Assembly (NCBI GenBank): GCA_005879815.1
Contig: VBKA01000076.1
Location: forward strand, 1-19,251
Direction of reading: 5' to 3'
DNA from: Chloroflexota bacterium
GTDB lineage: Bacteria; Chloroflexota; Limnocylindria; QHBO01
Length of the DNA: 19,251 nt
Shown one piece after another: positions 7,691 through 14,682 of the stretch. A program made the translations under genes and the position numbers. Within the stretch, counting starts at the first letter, position 1. Each line of letters opens with the position of its first letter. The notes under the pieces are model-generated. The model ran no database searches, was not told where the DNA came from, and saw nothing but the letters and a program-made list of their open reading frames with translations.

Positions 7691-8305
7691 CTAGCGCGTG
7701 GGCAGCGCCATGGGCTCCGGAGCAAGGGCCGCCAGCGTGAGCTGTGACCACGTCTCGAGCCGGTCTCCCAGGGCGAGGATCTCGGCCGATGGGGCAAAAC
7801 GGCCGGTGAGCTTCTCGTGCTCACGAACCGCGACGGCGTGGCCATCGGCCTCGACCGTGAAGACGACCCCCAGGTGGACCGCACCCACCGGATTCGAGTC
7901 GTCGTTCAGGAAGCCAACCAGATGGAATTGCGGCTCGAAATCGCCGATCAGCTCCTCCGACCACTCCCGGCGCAGGCCGTCCATCAGCGGGTCCTCGCCG
8001 TGGTCGACCGGGTTGAGGTGCCCGCCCACGCCGATGCTGGCCTTGCCATGCAGGCGCGGGTCGCCGCCGGCCGCGGAACGCTCCATCAGGAAGACGAGCG
8101 AACCCTCTCGAACGACGACGTAGGGAATCAGCTGCTTGTGGCCCGGATCCACCTCGGCGCTCGGGCGCGGCAGGTAGCTGCCACTGTCGCGAACCGCCTG
8201 CATGAGGGCCTCGAGCGCGTTCTGGTCTGCAGTGCGGATCCCGCAGCCGCCCGGCACTTGGTCGCGGGGTAGCACCAGGACCAGTTCGGTCGCCGGCTGG
8301 ATCAC
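7691..8305 (-). CDS. Nudix-like predicted phosphoesterase (COG4112-like)
   Basis: The 204 aa product resembles the predicted MutT-family phosphoesterases of COG4112. The central Nudix region has VVVREGSLVFLMER (63-76), GVGGHLNPVD (92-101) and a Nudix-box-like REWSEELIG (113-121). The spacing is slightly off the classical G-x5-E-x7-REUxEExGU, so metal binding is plausible but the reaction is unknown. The start is GTG at 8305, with TAGACT 7 nt upstream and no ribosome-binding site, again suggesting a leaderless message. It is divergent from the first tadE gene and lies 53 nt upstream of the NfeD gene on the same strand. Confidence 0.8.
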   Translation of the reverse strand: MIQPATELVLVLPRDQVPGGCGIRTADQNALEALMQAVRDSGSYLPRPSAEVDPGHKQLIPYVVVREGSLVFLMERSAAGGDPRLHGKASIGVGGHLNPVDHGEDPLMDGLRREWSEELIGDFEPQFHLVGFLNDDSNPVGAVHLGVVFTVEADGHAVAVREHEKLTGRFAPSAEILALGDRLETWSQLTLAALAPEPMALPTR

Positions 8306-8363
8306 CCGGCCGAGTCTAGCGGGCGGTGACCGGTGCGATCGCGCACCTTCGGCGCTTTCGCTC

Positions 8364-8382
8364 GCAAGGTGGGCTGCAAGGT
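8364..8382 (+). promoter_or_regulatory. Direct repeat GCAAGGT-N5-GCAAGGT upstream of tad cassette 1
   Basis: Two exact GCAAGGT heptamers (8364-8370 and 8376-8382) are spaced 12 bp start to start. The identical arrangement occurs at 11633-11651 upstream of cassette 2, with a different 5 nt spacer. It is a candidate binding site for a shared regulator. It lies in the 278 bp divergent region between the Nudix gene and tadE1. Confidence 0.55.
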
Positions 8383-8394
8383 CGTACTAGTACG
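8383..8394. repeat. 12-bp palindrome CGTACTAGTACG
   Basis: This perfect palindrome immediately follows the second GCAAGGT of cassette 1. A TAGTACTAC copy of its core recurs at 8496-8504, where it can pair with GTAGTA at 8478-8483. It could be an operator half or part of a core promoter. No equivalent palindrome is seen at cassette 2. Confidence 0.4.
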
Positions 8395-8512
8395 GTTGGG
8401 CTACCACACTCTTCCCCACTGCACTGCCAAATCTGCCCGAATCGGTGCGAGGGGTCAACGATTCTCACTTTGAAACGGTAGTAGCAGGACCTCCCTAGTA
8501 CTACGGTTCCCC

Positions 8513-8555
8513 TCCGCAGAAGCGGAATGTGCCCACCATCCGGTGCCCCGGATGG
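8513..8555 (+). promoter_or_regulatory. Two hairpins in the tadE1 leader
   Basis: TCCGC-AGAA-GCGGA (8513-8526) is a 5-bp stem with a tetraloop. CCATCCGG-TGCC-CCGGATGG (8536-8555) is a perfect 8-bp stem with a 4 nt loop, ending 28 nt before the ATG at 8584. No T-run follows, so it is not a classical terminator. A leader structure affecting translation or transcript stability is likely if the region is transcribed. Confidence 0.5.
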
Positions 8556-8583
8556 CTCGCACTCCAGGGGGCTGATTGCCGGC

Positions 8584-9306
8584 ATGCGAGTGATAGGAAC
8601 GCTGGGTGGCCCACCCAGCAGATATCAGCGTCGGAATTCCACGGCGGGCAGGATCCGTTCATCTGCGCGCGGCCAGTCGCTGGTCGAATTCGTGCTCGTG
8701 CTGCCGATGCTGCTGATTCTGCTCATGGGTATCGCCGATTTTGGGCGCGTTTTCGCCGCCGGAATAACGATGGAAGCCGCGACTCGAAATGCGGCTGAGG
8801 CGGCTGCCCAAGAGTACGTGCAAATCATGCGAAACAAGCCCAGTGGGCTGACGGCACCCGACTACGAGCGGCTGCACGAAGTCGCTCTTTACTCGCTCTG
8901 CCAGGAGGCACAGGTCCTGCCGAACCGCGTGTTCCTGGGCCCATCGTCGCCGCCGCCTCTCTCGGGCACCACCGTGGACAATCCGTGCTCGATGCCGCCC
9001 ACGGCCGTCTGCGTACACGACGCGGTGGGCGCCACATTCGGCCCCGATCCCTTCTGTAACGGCACGGCCGATTCGCCGTCGCCTCCGGCGCAATGCCCTG
9101 ACCTCGCGAGCGGTTGGGACACCACCAACGCCCAGGGATCGGGAGCGCTGCCGTACGTCGAGGTCAGGAGTTGCTACCAGTTCACGACTCTGTTCAATCT
9201 CCAGAACCTGACCCTTCCGTTCGGGTCGAGCCTGACGATCGGGGACATCTACCTCCAGCGCACGCGAACCTTCACCATCGCCTGCTACTACAGCGGGTGC
9301 GCGTGA
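8584..9306 (+). CDS. TadE-like minor pseudopilin (cassette 1, first)
   Basis: TadE proteins are prepilin-like envelope components of Tad pili. They are cut by a prepilin peptidase after Gly and held by one N-terminal helix. The 240 aa product has a basic leader, then G30 followed by QSLVEF with Glu at +5 (E35), then a hydrophobic helix (about 36-55). The ATRNAAEAAAQEY segment of the TadE family follows. The rest is a long exported domain with about 11 cysteines and many Pro, Ser and Thr residues, probably disulfide-bonded. It is longer than a typical TadE (about 150-200 aa). The ATG at 8584 is preceded by AGGGGG 12 nt upstream; the start is fairly but not fully sure. Its stop overlaps the next ATG (TGATG). 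Confidence 0.85.
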   Translation: MRVIGTLGGPPSRYQRRNSTAGRIRSSARGQSLVEFVLVLPMLLILLMGIADFGRVFAAGITMEAATRNAAEAAAQEYVQIMRNKPSGLTAPDYERLHEVALYSLCQEAQVLPNRVFLGPSSPPPLSGTTVDNPCSMPPTAVCVHDAVGATFGPDPFCNGTADSPSPPAQCPDLASGWDTTNAQGSGALPYVEVRSCYQFTTLFNLQNLTLPFGSSLTIGDIYLQRTRTFTIACYYSGCA

Positions 9307-10025
9307 TGCTCCTGCGTCGGGCGCGTTCGAGGCCGGGCCAGACGATGGTCGAGCTCGCCCTCATTCTCCCGCTGTTTCTCAGCCTCCTCCTAGGCATCAT
9401 CGTCCTGGGTATAGGCGTCTTCTATCAACAGCAGGTCACTAATGCTGCACGGGAGGCGGCGAGATATGCGTCCGTGAACAGCGGTACTTCGATCTGTCCC
9501 ACCGTCTCGCGCCTTGACCCCAAGGGGACCGACGGTCTCAGCGGTCGAGCGGGAGCGACCGGCGCCTACCAGCCCCTCTCCTACACACGTTGCGACGCGC
9601 CTGATGCCTCTTGGCCGTCAATGGTCGGTCGCGCGCGATCCTTGATCTTTGGGTTCAACCCCAATTCGCTCCGTGTGGCTGCCTGTTGGTCCGGATATGT
9701 GACAAACACCCCCGCGCCTGGTTATTACGACGCCCCACCCCCGGACACGGACCCCAACGTGGCAGGTCAGCAATGGGCTCCATGCACGATCGCAGGACAG
9801 GACCCCACCCTAGATCCCGCACAGATTGCTTGCGACTCGGGGCTCGTCGGCTCAACTGTGGATACGAGCAGCGACATTTCCGAGCGCCAGGGGCTAACCG
9901 TAGGAAACCGGGTAACCGCCTTCGCGTGCTACGTCTGGACGCCCCCGCTTGCTGGATTCTTACTGATTCCACAGCAGGTCACGCTGCGTGGCGTCATTAC
10001 CGAACCGATCCAGCGACAACAGTGA
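9306..10025 (+). CDS. TadE-like minor pseudopilin (cassette 1, second)
   Basis: The 239 aa product has a short basic leader ending in G11, then QTMVEL with Glu at +5 (E16), then a hydrophobic helix (about 17-37) and QQQVTNAAREAARYAS, the TadE-family helix that follows the membrane segment. The exported region holds several cysteines, with Pro-rich stretches in its middle, and ends with a hydrophobic beta-rich segment. Translation is coupled to the preceding gene: the ATG at 9306 shares its A with the upstream TGA. The GTG one codon earlier is an alternative start. An 11 nt gap leads to the tadG-like gene. It is only distantly similar to the first TadE. Confidence 0.85.
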   Translation: MLLRRARSRPGQTMVELALILPLFLSLLLGIIVLGIGVFYQQQVTNAAREAARYASVNSGTSICPTVSRLDPKGTDGLSGRAGATGAYQPLSYTRCDAPDASWPSMVGRARSLIFGFNPNSLRVAACWSGYVTNTPAPGYYDAPPPDTDPNVAGQQWAPCTIAGQDPTLDPAQIACDSGLVGSTVDTSSDISERQGLTVGNRVTAFACYVWTPPLAGFLLIPQQVTLRGVITEPIQRQQ

Positions 10026-10036
10026 GATTCGGATAG

Positions 10037-11605
10037 ATGCGCGTCTGGGAGCGAACCCAAAGAACGACATGTGAACACGGTCAGATCCTAATCGTGACCG
10101 CCGCCTCGCTCATTGTTCTGGTGGGAATAGCGGCGCTGGTTGTCGACCTTGGATTCTCATGGATGCTGCACCGGCAGGAGCAGAATGCGGCCGATCCCGG
10201 AGCAATCGCAGCGGCTCGCTGGCTTAAGGATCCCTTGACTGGACAACCGGCCTGGGATCAAGCGAACGCGAACCTTGACGCGTGCTTCTACGCGCAACAG
10301 AACGGCTTTTTCAGCGGCGATACCGATTGCTCCGCGGCGATTCTTAGCAAGGATCTGAGAGTCAGCGCGCCACCAATATCTGGGCCATACATCAGCAGAC
10401 CGGGCTACGTCCAGGTGATCATTACCGCCCGGCATCCCGCGTTCTTCGGGCGGATTTTCGGCAATTCCCAGGCAACGATAGTCTCTGAAGCCGTCGCCGC
10501 TAATACAGCAGGCAATTCCAACTCGAGCTCGCTTGTTGCGCTGCAGGACGTTTGCAGCGGTGGGGCTGCGGGGAATGTGAACGGGGGTGGCACCGTGCGC
10601 ATTTTCCCAACGTCGCCCTCAATCCAAGGTGGGTACGTCCATGTCAACTCGCCTTGTGGAAATTCCAATGACGACATCTGCAACAACGGCTCCGGGACTG
10701 CTGCGCTGGCCATCAGTGGCACGCTAAAGACACCGTTCGCGTACGTCAAAGGGTCCTGCACAGTGCCGGGCGGGCCAGGATTCGTCTGCGATCCGCCCAA
10801 CCCGTCAGGATGCCTCGACGAGGGGGCGCCGACACTTGGCGATCCACTGTTCGGGCTTCCGGAACCACAGCTGTCCAGCTTCCCCAATGGCGTGTGCCCA
10901 AGCGGCACTTCCTCCCTCCCGACCGATACCAAGGGGTGCGACCTCCCCCCCAACGGATCTGCCGCGGATGTCAAATGCCCGAAAACGGCTGGGATCAACG
11001 TCTGCCACCTGACGCCGGGCGTGTACTACGGTGGCTGGCAAGTAGGATCGAAGGTCAATTTGGAGCTCGATCCTGGGATGTACATCCTGGCTGGCGGCGG
11101 AATCAGCCTGGCCGGTACCTCCTCGTCGATCGAAGCCGTCTCTAGCCCGAGCGGAATCGAAGCGCGCATCATGATCTTCTCGACCGATGGTCCAGGTTGC
11201 CCGACGATCGCGGCCCAGTGCCAAGGGGTAGTAAAGTTCAGCGCCAGTCAGGCGTTCCAGGCCAAGGCGCTGAATACCGCGACCTGCGGACTCGTTTCGC
11301 CGCAAGCGTGCCCCTGGAAGGGGATTCTGCTCTGGCAGGATGGCACCGTTCGATCACCTGGCTCCGCCGTTCAGGTCGGCGGCCAAGCAAGCACGATCCT
11401 CTCCGGAACGATCTATGCTCCGAAGTCAGACGTGGACATCGCCGGTGGTAGCAGCACAACTGGCTGCGGAGCCGGCCTGTCAGCCAGCTGTCTGTCCATC
11501 CAGGTCATCTCCTGGACTTGGAAGATCACCGGCGGGGCGCTAGTCGAAGTGCCCTATGACCCGGCGGAGCTGTACCAGCTAGATCAACGCGGCCTCGTGC
11601 ACTAG
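10037..11605 (+). CDS. TadG-like pilus-assembly protein (cassette 1)
   Basis: TadG-type proteins are anchored by one N-terminal helix and carry a large outer domain. The 522 aa product starts with the TadE/G-like N-domain: GQILIVTAASLIVLVGIAA (15-33), then VVDLGFSWMLHRQEQNAAD. There is no Glu at +5, as expected for the unprocessed TadG type. The common Ala-Ala-Ala after AAD is PGA here. HPAFFGRIFGNSQATIVSEA is the usual end of this domain. The C-terminal part (about 310-520) is Gly-, Ser- and Cys-rich and probably beta-structured, with LTPGVYYGG, LDPGMYIL, GTIYAP and ISWTWK motifs shared with the second TadG. No von Willebrand A domain is seen. The ATG at 10037 has a GGATAG just upstream. Confidence 0.85.
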   Translation: MRVWERTQRTTCEHGQILIVTAASLIVLVGIAALVVDLGFSWMLHRQEQNAADPGAIAAARWLKDPLTGQPAWDQANANLDACFYAQQNGFFSGDTDCSAAILSKDLRVSAPPISGPYISRPGYVQVIITARHPAFFGRIFGNSQATIVSEAVAANTAGNSNSSSLVALQDVCSGGAAGNVNGGGTVRIFPTSPSIQGGYVHVNSPCGNSNDDICNNGSGTAALAISGTLKTPFAYVKGSCTVPGGPGFVCDPPNPSGCLDEGAPTLGDPLFGLPEPQLSSFPNGVCPSGTSSLPTDTKGCDLPPNGSAADVKCPKTAGINVCHLTPGVYYGGWQVGSKVNLELDPGMYILAGGGISLAGTSSSIEAVSSPSGIEARIMIFSTDGPGCPTIAAQCQGVVKFSASQAFQAKALNTATCGLVSPQACPWKGILLWQDGTVRSPGSAVQVGGQASTILSGTIYAPKSDVDIAGGSSTTGCGAGLSASCLSIQVISWTWKITGGALVEVPYDPAELYQLDQRGLVH

Positions 11606-11632
11606 CAGAGGGGCCTATCTGCCCGGCGATTT

Positions 11633-11651
11633 GCAAGGTATGCCGCAAGGT
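11633..11651 (+). promoter_or_regulatory. Direct repeat GCAAGGT-N5-GCAAGGT upstream of tad cassette 2
   Basis: Two exact GCAAGGT copies (11633-11639 and 11645-11651) have the same 12 bp period as the element at 8364-8382. It lies 27 nt after the TadG stop, in the 227 bp gap between cassettes. TACGAT at 11660-11665 is a possible -10 box. ACTGCAC also follows at about the same distance in both regions (36 and 38 nt after the second heptamer ends). Confidence 0.55.
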
Positions 11652-11710
11652 TTGGCGCGTACGATCGCCGCTCACCCAAGGGCCCTTGACTGCACCGAAC
11701 CTCAGGCGAT

Positions 11711-11806
11711 GGTGCCGGTGAGCACCGAGTTCATGAAGTCCAGACCTGTGCAGGTCATGGGACGGGTGGTACTAACGTCCCTCCACCGGTAGCTTCACAA
11801 AGCTGC
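11711..11806 (+). ncRNA. Candidate structured leader RNA upstream of cassette 2
   Basis: Four hairpins follow one another. They are GGTGC-CGGTGA-GCACC (11711-11726), GACCT-GTGC-AGGTC (11743-11756), GGGACG (11759-11764) with CGTCCC (11776-11781), and GTAGCTT-CACA-AAGCTGC (11789-11806, one G-U pair). GGTGG (11765-11769) can pair instead with CCACC (11783-11787), so the third hairpin has a competing fold. GGGTGGTAC and CGTCCC resemble parts of a T-box core, but the conserved CCGCG and its stem are absent. No known riboswitch class fits. The fold was judged by eye. Confidence 0.4.
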
Positions 11807-11832
11807 ATCAACAAAAAGCGTTCCACCGGCGG

Positions 11833-12357
11833 GTGCCTGCCCCGACCAGCCGGTTTCCTTCGTACAAAGGCGTGACGAGCATTCACAGTCGGGAAGAATC
11901 TGGCTCCAGTTCGATTCGGCGGTTTCCGGCGCGCCGGTGCGATGGCGAACGCCATGCATCGCGCGGCCAGTCTCTCGTGGAGTTCGCGTTAATCCTTCCG
12001 ATCCTGCTCATCCTCGTGGGGGGCGTCATCCAGTACGGCGTGATCTTCGCCACGAAGCATTCGCTGACCCAGATCGGCCGAGACGTCGGCAGGTGGGCCG
12101 CGACACAAGACGTGAACCCATGCCATAACGCGACAACGCTTAGCCCAGACCCGCAACCGGTCACGGAGGCTGACTCTTTGGCTCAGCAATCCGGCTTGAT
12201 GGGTTATACGGCAGGCACCTGGAACGCGTCGAATTTCGTCACCCCGACAACACCTCGCTGCCCGCCGCGCCTCCCAGCACCGAGGGCGTGGAAGTCATTT
12301 GGTCCTATCCGACAGGAGCATGCCCACCCCTCGACAGCTCCACGACGGCGTTCGTAA
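11833..12357 (+). pseudogene. TadE-like pseudopilin (cassette 2, first), N-terminal part before a frameshift
   Basis: The reading frame encodes a leader, G45 followed by QSLVEF (Glu at +5, E50), a hydrophobic helix (about 51-70), and a TadE-like exported part up to about TWNASNFVTP. After that the frame reads into an unrelated Arg/Pro-rich tail and stops at 12357. The family-like C-terminus continues in another frame (12288-12497). Adding one base to the C run at 12242-12245 restores a single frame of 221 codons. The repaired protein aligns end to end with the next gene, its tandem paralogue. The start is unsure: GTG at 11833 or GTG at 11872, neither with a good ribosome-binding site. The leader length after 11872 is more like those of its paralogues. 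Confidence 0.75.
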
Positions 12358-12497
12358 CAATCCGCCTCACTCACCGAGCCCCAGTTCTACTTCCCGGCTT
12401 CCCGTATCTCCCGGGTCTCGGGACGTGTGATGCGTCTGGTTGCTATTTCGCAATCACGACCACTGCGGAATTCCGAATGGAGCCGCCGCCACCGTGA
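12288..12497 (+). pseudogene. C-terminal part of the frameshifted TadE-like protein
   Basis: This frame, open from before 12288, encodes GVEVIWSYPTGACPP, then FVTIRLTHRAPVLLPGF, two cysteines, and the end ITTTAEFRMEPPPP. The downstream paralogue has the parallel GVGVKW, WTVRVRISHVVPIFIPG, a Cys pair and ITELRMEPKKP. It is therefore the missing end of the preceding gene, not a separate gene. The GTG at 12288 is probably not a real start. Its TGA overlaps the GTG start of the next gene (GTGA), which suggests that the intact gene is translated to this stop. Confidence 0.75.
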
Positions 12498-13048
12498 TTC
12501 GGAGATACCAGCGCCAAACGGTCCACCCGCAGCGCGCCCGCGGCCAGGCGCTGGTGGAGTTCGCTCTCGTAATCGGGCTGTTCATGATCGTGATCGGCGG
12601 CATCGTGCAGTTCGGGATCGTGCTCTGGAGCCAGAACGGCATCAATGACATCGCACGCGACACCGCCAGGTGGGCGGTCACTCAATCCACGAGTCCATGT
12701 GACTCGGCGTCATCAAGGACCCTCGTCGCCGCAACCGCGAATCAACTGGCGAGGCGTGCGGTCCTCGTGAACTATCAATCGGGGGGGTGGTCGACCGCGA
12801 CGGACCCGGACCTTATGGGGGATGAAGGCGTCGGCGTCAAATGGCAACAGGTACCGCCCCCGGCTCTCGTAATACCAGGCGATTGCCCACCCGCGGACAA
12901 CACGACCGTATGGACCGTCCGCGTCCGGATAAGCCACGTGGTCCCAATCTTCATTCCCGGACTGCAGATCTTCGCGCCGCCGTGCGGATCCAAAGGATTC
13001 TGTCTTTCCTCGATCACCGAGCTGCGAATGGAGCCCAAGAAGCCATGA
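12494..13048 (+). CDS. TadE-like minor pseudopilin (cassette 2, second)
   Basis: The 184 aa product has a basic 17-residue leader ending in Gly, then QALVEF with Glu at +5 (E22), then a hydrophobic helix (about 23-42). INDIARDTARWAV follows. The exported part contains few cysteines and ends in a beta-rich segment with the closing motif ITELRMEPKKP. It is clearly a tandem duplicate of the preceding frameshifted gene: RGQ(S/A)LVEFAL, (G/A)R(D)..RWA.TQ and the C-terminal RMEP motif line up. The GTG start at 12494 overlaps the previous stop by 4 nt, and its own TGA overlaps the next ATG (ATGA), so translation of the cassette is coupled. Confidence 0.85.
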   Translation: MIRRYQRQTVHPQRARGQALVEFALVIGLFMIVIGGIVQFGIVLWSQNGINDIARDTARWAVTQSTSPCDSASSRTLVAATANQLARRAVLVNYQSGGWSTATDPDLMGDEGVGVKWQQVPPPALVIPGDCPPADNTTVWTVRVRISHVVPIFIPGLQIFAPPCGSKGFCLSSITELRMEPKKP

Positions 13049-14682
13049 GTGCACCAACGCCGGACCGAAACCAGACCCTTGAAGGGGGCCAAATCCTGGT
13101 TCTCGCGGCGCTGATCTTCGTGATTCTCATCGGCATCGCGGGCTTGGCCATTGACATAAGCGGTGCCTACCTGGCCGACCGCTGGCAACGCTCGGTGGCA
13201 GACGCGGCGTCATTAGCGGGCGCGCAGGATCTACAGCGCCCCGGAACGCGAGCCGTTCCGAGAGCGATCGAGTACCAACACGGTCGCGAGCATGCCCTGA
13301 AGATCCTGATCGATGAGCTCAAGTCAACGGGCAATCCTGTCGCGTTGGCCGCCACGCTCGCGTGCCACACGACTGGTTGCCCTCTTCCGGGAACGCCGTA
13401 TGTCGTGACCGTCAAGACGTGTGACAGCGAGACTTCCTGTCCGGTTCCGCCGAGCTGCGTCGACTGCAGCCAGGATCTCGCAGTCCAGGTCACGATCCGG
13501 CAGCCCTCATTCGGTCTGACGTTCGCTCGGATCTTCGGGCAGACGAGTTGGAGCGTGAGGACCGCTTCGGTCGCTGGGATCGTCCACGCGCGTCGCTATG
13601 GCATCGTCACCCTGCGACCACCGGATCCACGGACGAACGGAACCGATGCCAACTACGACGACCTGTTTGTCACCGGTGGCAGCAAGGTCATCGTGGGGCA
13701 GTCAGACGTCGGCGTGAATACGAACCTGAGTTATTCCGGGACGAACTCTCTCCTTCAGATTGATTCCGGCTTCAACCTGTACTACCACGACACGTACAAG
13801 GCCTGGTCAGGTGCGCCAACTGGAGTGACGAATGGCTCTCTGATCACGGACCCGGGATATTCAATACCGACTGCACCGACCGGCACACCAACGTACGCAA
13901 ACGAAGCGTCAGCGCAAGACACAACGGGTTGCGCTGCACAGCAGGCACTTGTGCCAGACACCTACCGCGATCTCAAGAACAACAGGAAGGTCAATGACCC
14001 AACCCTGATCACGGCCAAGTGCTTCAAGCCAGGCATCTATTCGGGTTTCACTCTCACGAACAACACCGACGACGTGGCGTTCCTTCTCGAGCCTGGCGTT
14101 TACTACTTCGACCACGGGCTGAGCATCGGCTCGACATTGATCGGTGGGTACGTTCCCAACCAGCCCGGCGCGGCATTGATCTTCAAGGAGTCCAACAACC
14201 CAAATGCCAATCCGGGTCAAATGACGACCAGCGGTGCCACGTCGCTCGTCGCCCTGAACTTCGGAGACAAGTACTTGAACTCGAGCGGAAGTTGGGCGCT
14301 GCCTGCTAGCGGTCCGTCAGGTGCGGTAGGCCTTCCGGATCCAAATGGGGGTCCCGCAGTGCCGATGTCCCTCCTGGTGCGACCCGATCCGAACTGCCTC
14401 GTCATCGAACCGGAACCGTCCGCCTGCGACGACGCGCACAACAACACGCTCAAGCTCACCGGAGGCGGAAATATCTTCCTTGCCGGCATCCAGTACGCAC
14501 CAGCAGACAATGCCCAATTCAAGGGCAATACGGGCCAGACCTCCGAGGTTGGGCAGCTCATCACGTGGACGCTCAAGTTCGACTCCTCGGTCTTCAACAT
14601 CAATGCATGGCTGGCCGACACCAACGGCGTTCTCAGGATCGATCCTGCCTGCTCGCCGACGGTCACCACCTGCAATCCGTGA
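13045..14682 (+). CDS. TadG-like pilus-assembly protein (cassette 2)
   Basis: The 545 aa product has the TadE/G-like N-domain: GQILVLAALIFVILIGIAG (15-33), AIDISGAYLADRWQRSVADAASLAGA, and later SFGLTFARIFGQTSWSVRTA. It has no Glu at +5. A Cys-rich insert (about 108-147) precedes the end of that domain. The outer C-terminal part (about 190-545) is rich in Asn, Thr, Ser and Gly. It shares a pattern with the first TadG: KPGIYSG, LEPGVYYF, then IQYAP and ITWTLK. No metal-binding or von Willebrand A motif is seen. The ATG at 13045 overlaps the preceding stop. A cell-surface adhesive or tip role is possible but only inferred. Codons in this cassette are visibly less GC-biased at third positions than in the flanking operons. 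Confidence 0.85.
   Translation: MSAPTPDRNQTLEGGQILVLAALIFVILIGIAGLAIDISGAYLADRWQRSVADAASLAGAQDLQRPGTRAVPRAIEYQHGREHALKILIDELKSTGNPVALAATLACHTTGCPLPGTPYVVTVKTCDSETSCPVPPSCVDCSQDLAVQVTIRQPSFGLTFARIFGQTSWSVRTASVAGIVHARRYGIVTLRPPDPRTNGTDANYDDLFVTGGSKVIVGQSDVGVNTNLSYSGTNSLLQIDSGFNLYYHDTYKAWSGAPTGVTNGSLITDPGYSIPTAPTGTPTYANEASAQDTTGCAAQQALVPDTYRDLKNNRKVNDPTLITAKCFKPGIYSGFTLTNNTDDVAFLLEPGVYYFDHGLSIGSTLIGGYVPNQPGAALIFKESNNPNANPGQMTTSGATSLVALNFGDKYLNSSGSWALPASGPSGAVGLPDPNGGPAVPMSLLVRPDPNCLVIEPEPSACDDAHNNTLKLTGGGNIFLAGIQYAPADNAQFKGNTGQTSEVGQLITWTLKFDSSVFNINAWLADTNGVLRIDPACSPTVTTCNP

Noticed and set aside
8316..8585. Possible 89 aa minus-strand protein in the divergent region
   Set aside because: No family-like sequence and no ribosome-binding site; it covers the hairpins and repeats of the control region. 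Probably a chance frame.
11759..11787. T-box riboswitch core (GGGTGGTAC then CGTCCC)
   Set aside because: The conserved CCGCG after TGGTA and the second antiterminator stem are missing, no specifier stem is evident, and the downstream genes are pilus genes, not amino-acid genes. I kept it only as part of an unassigned structured leader.
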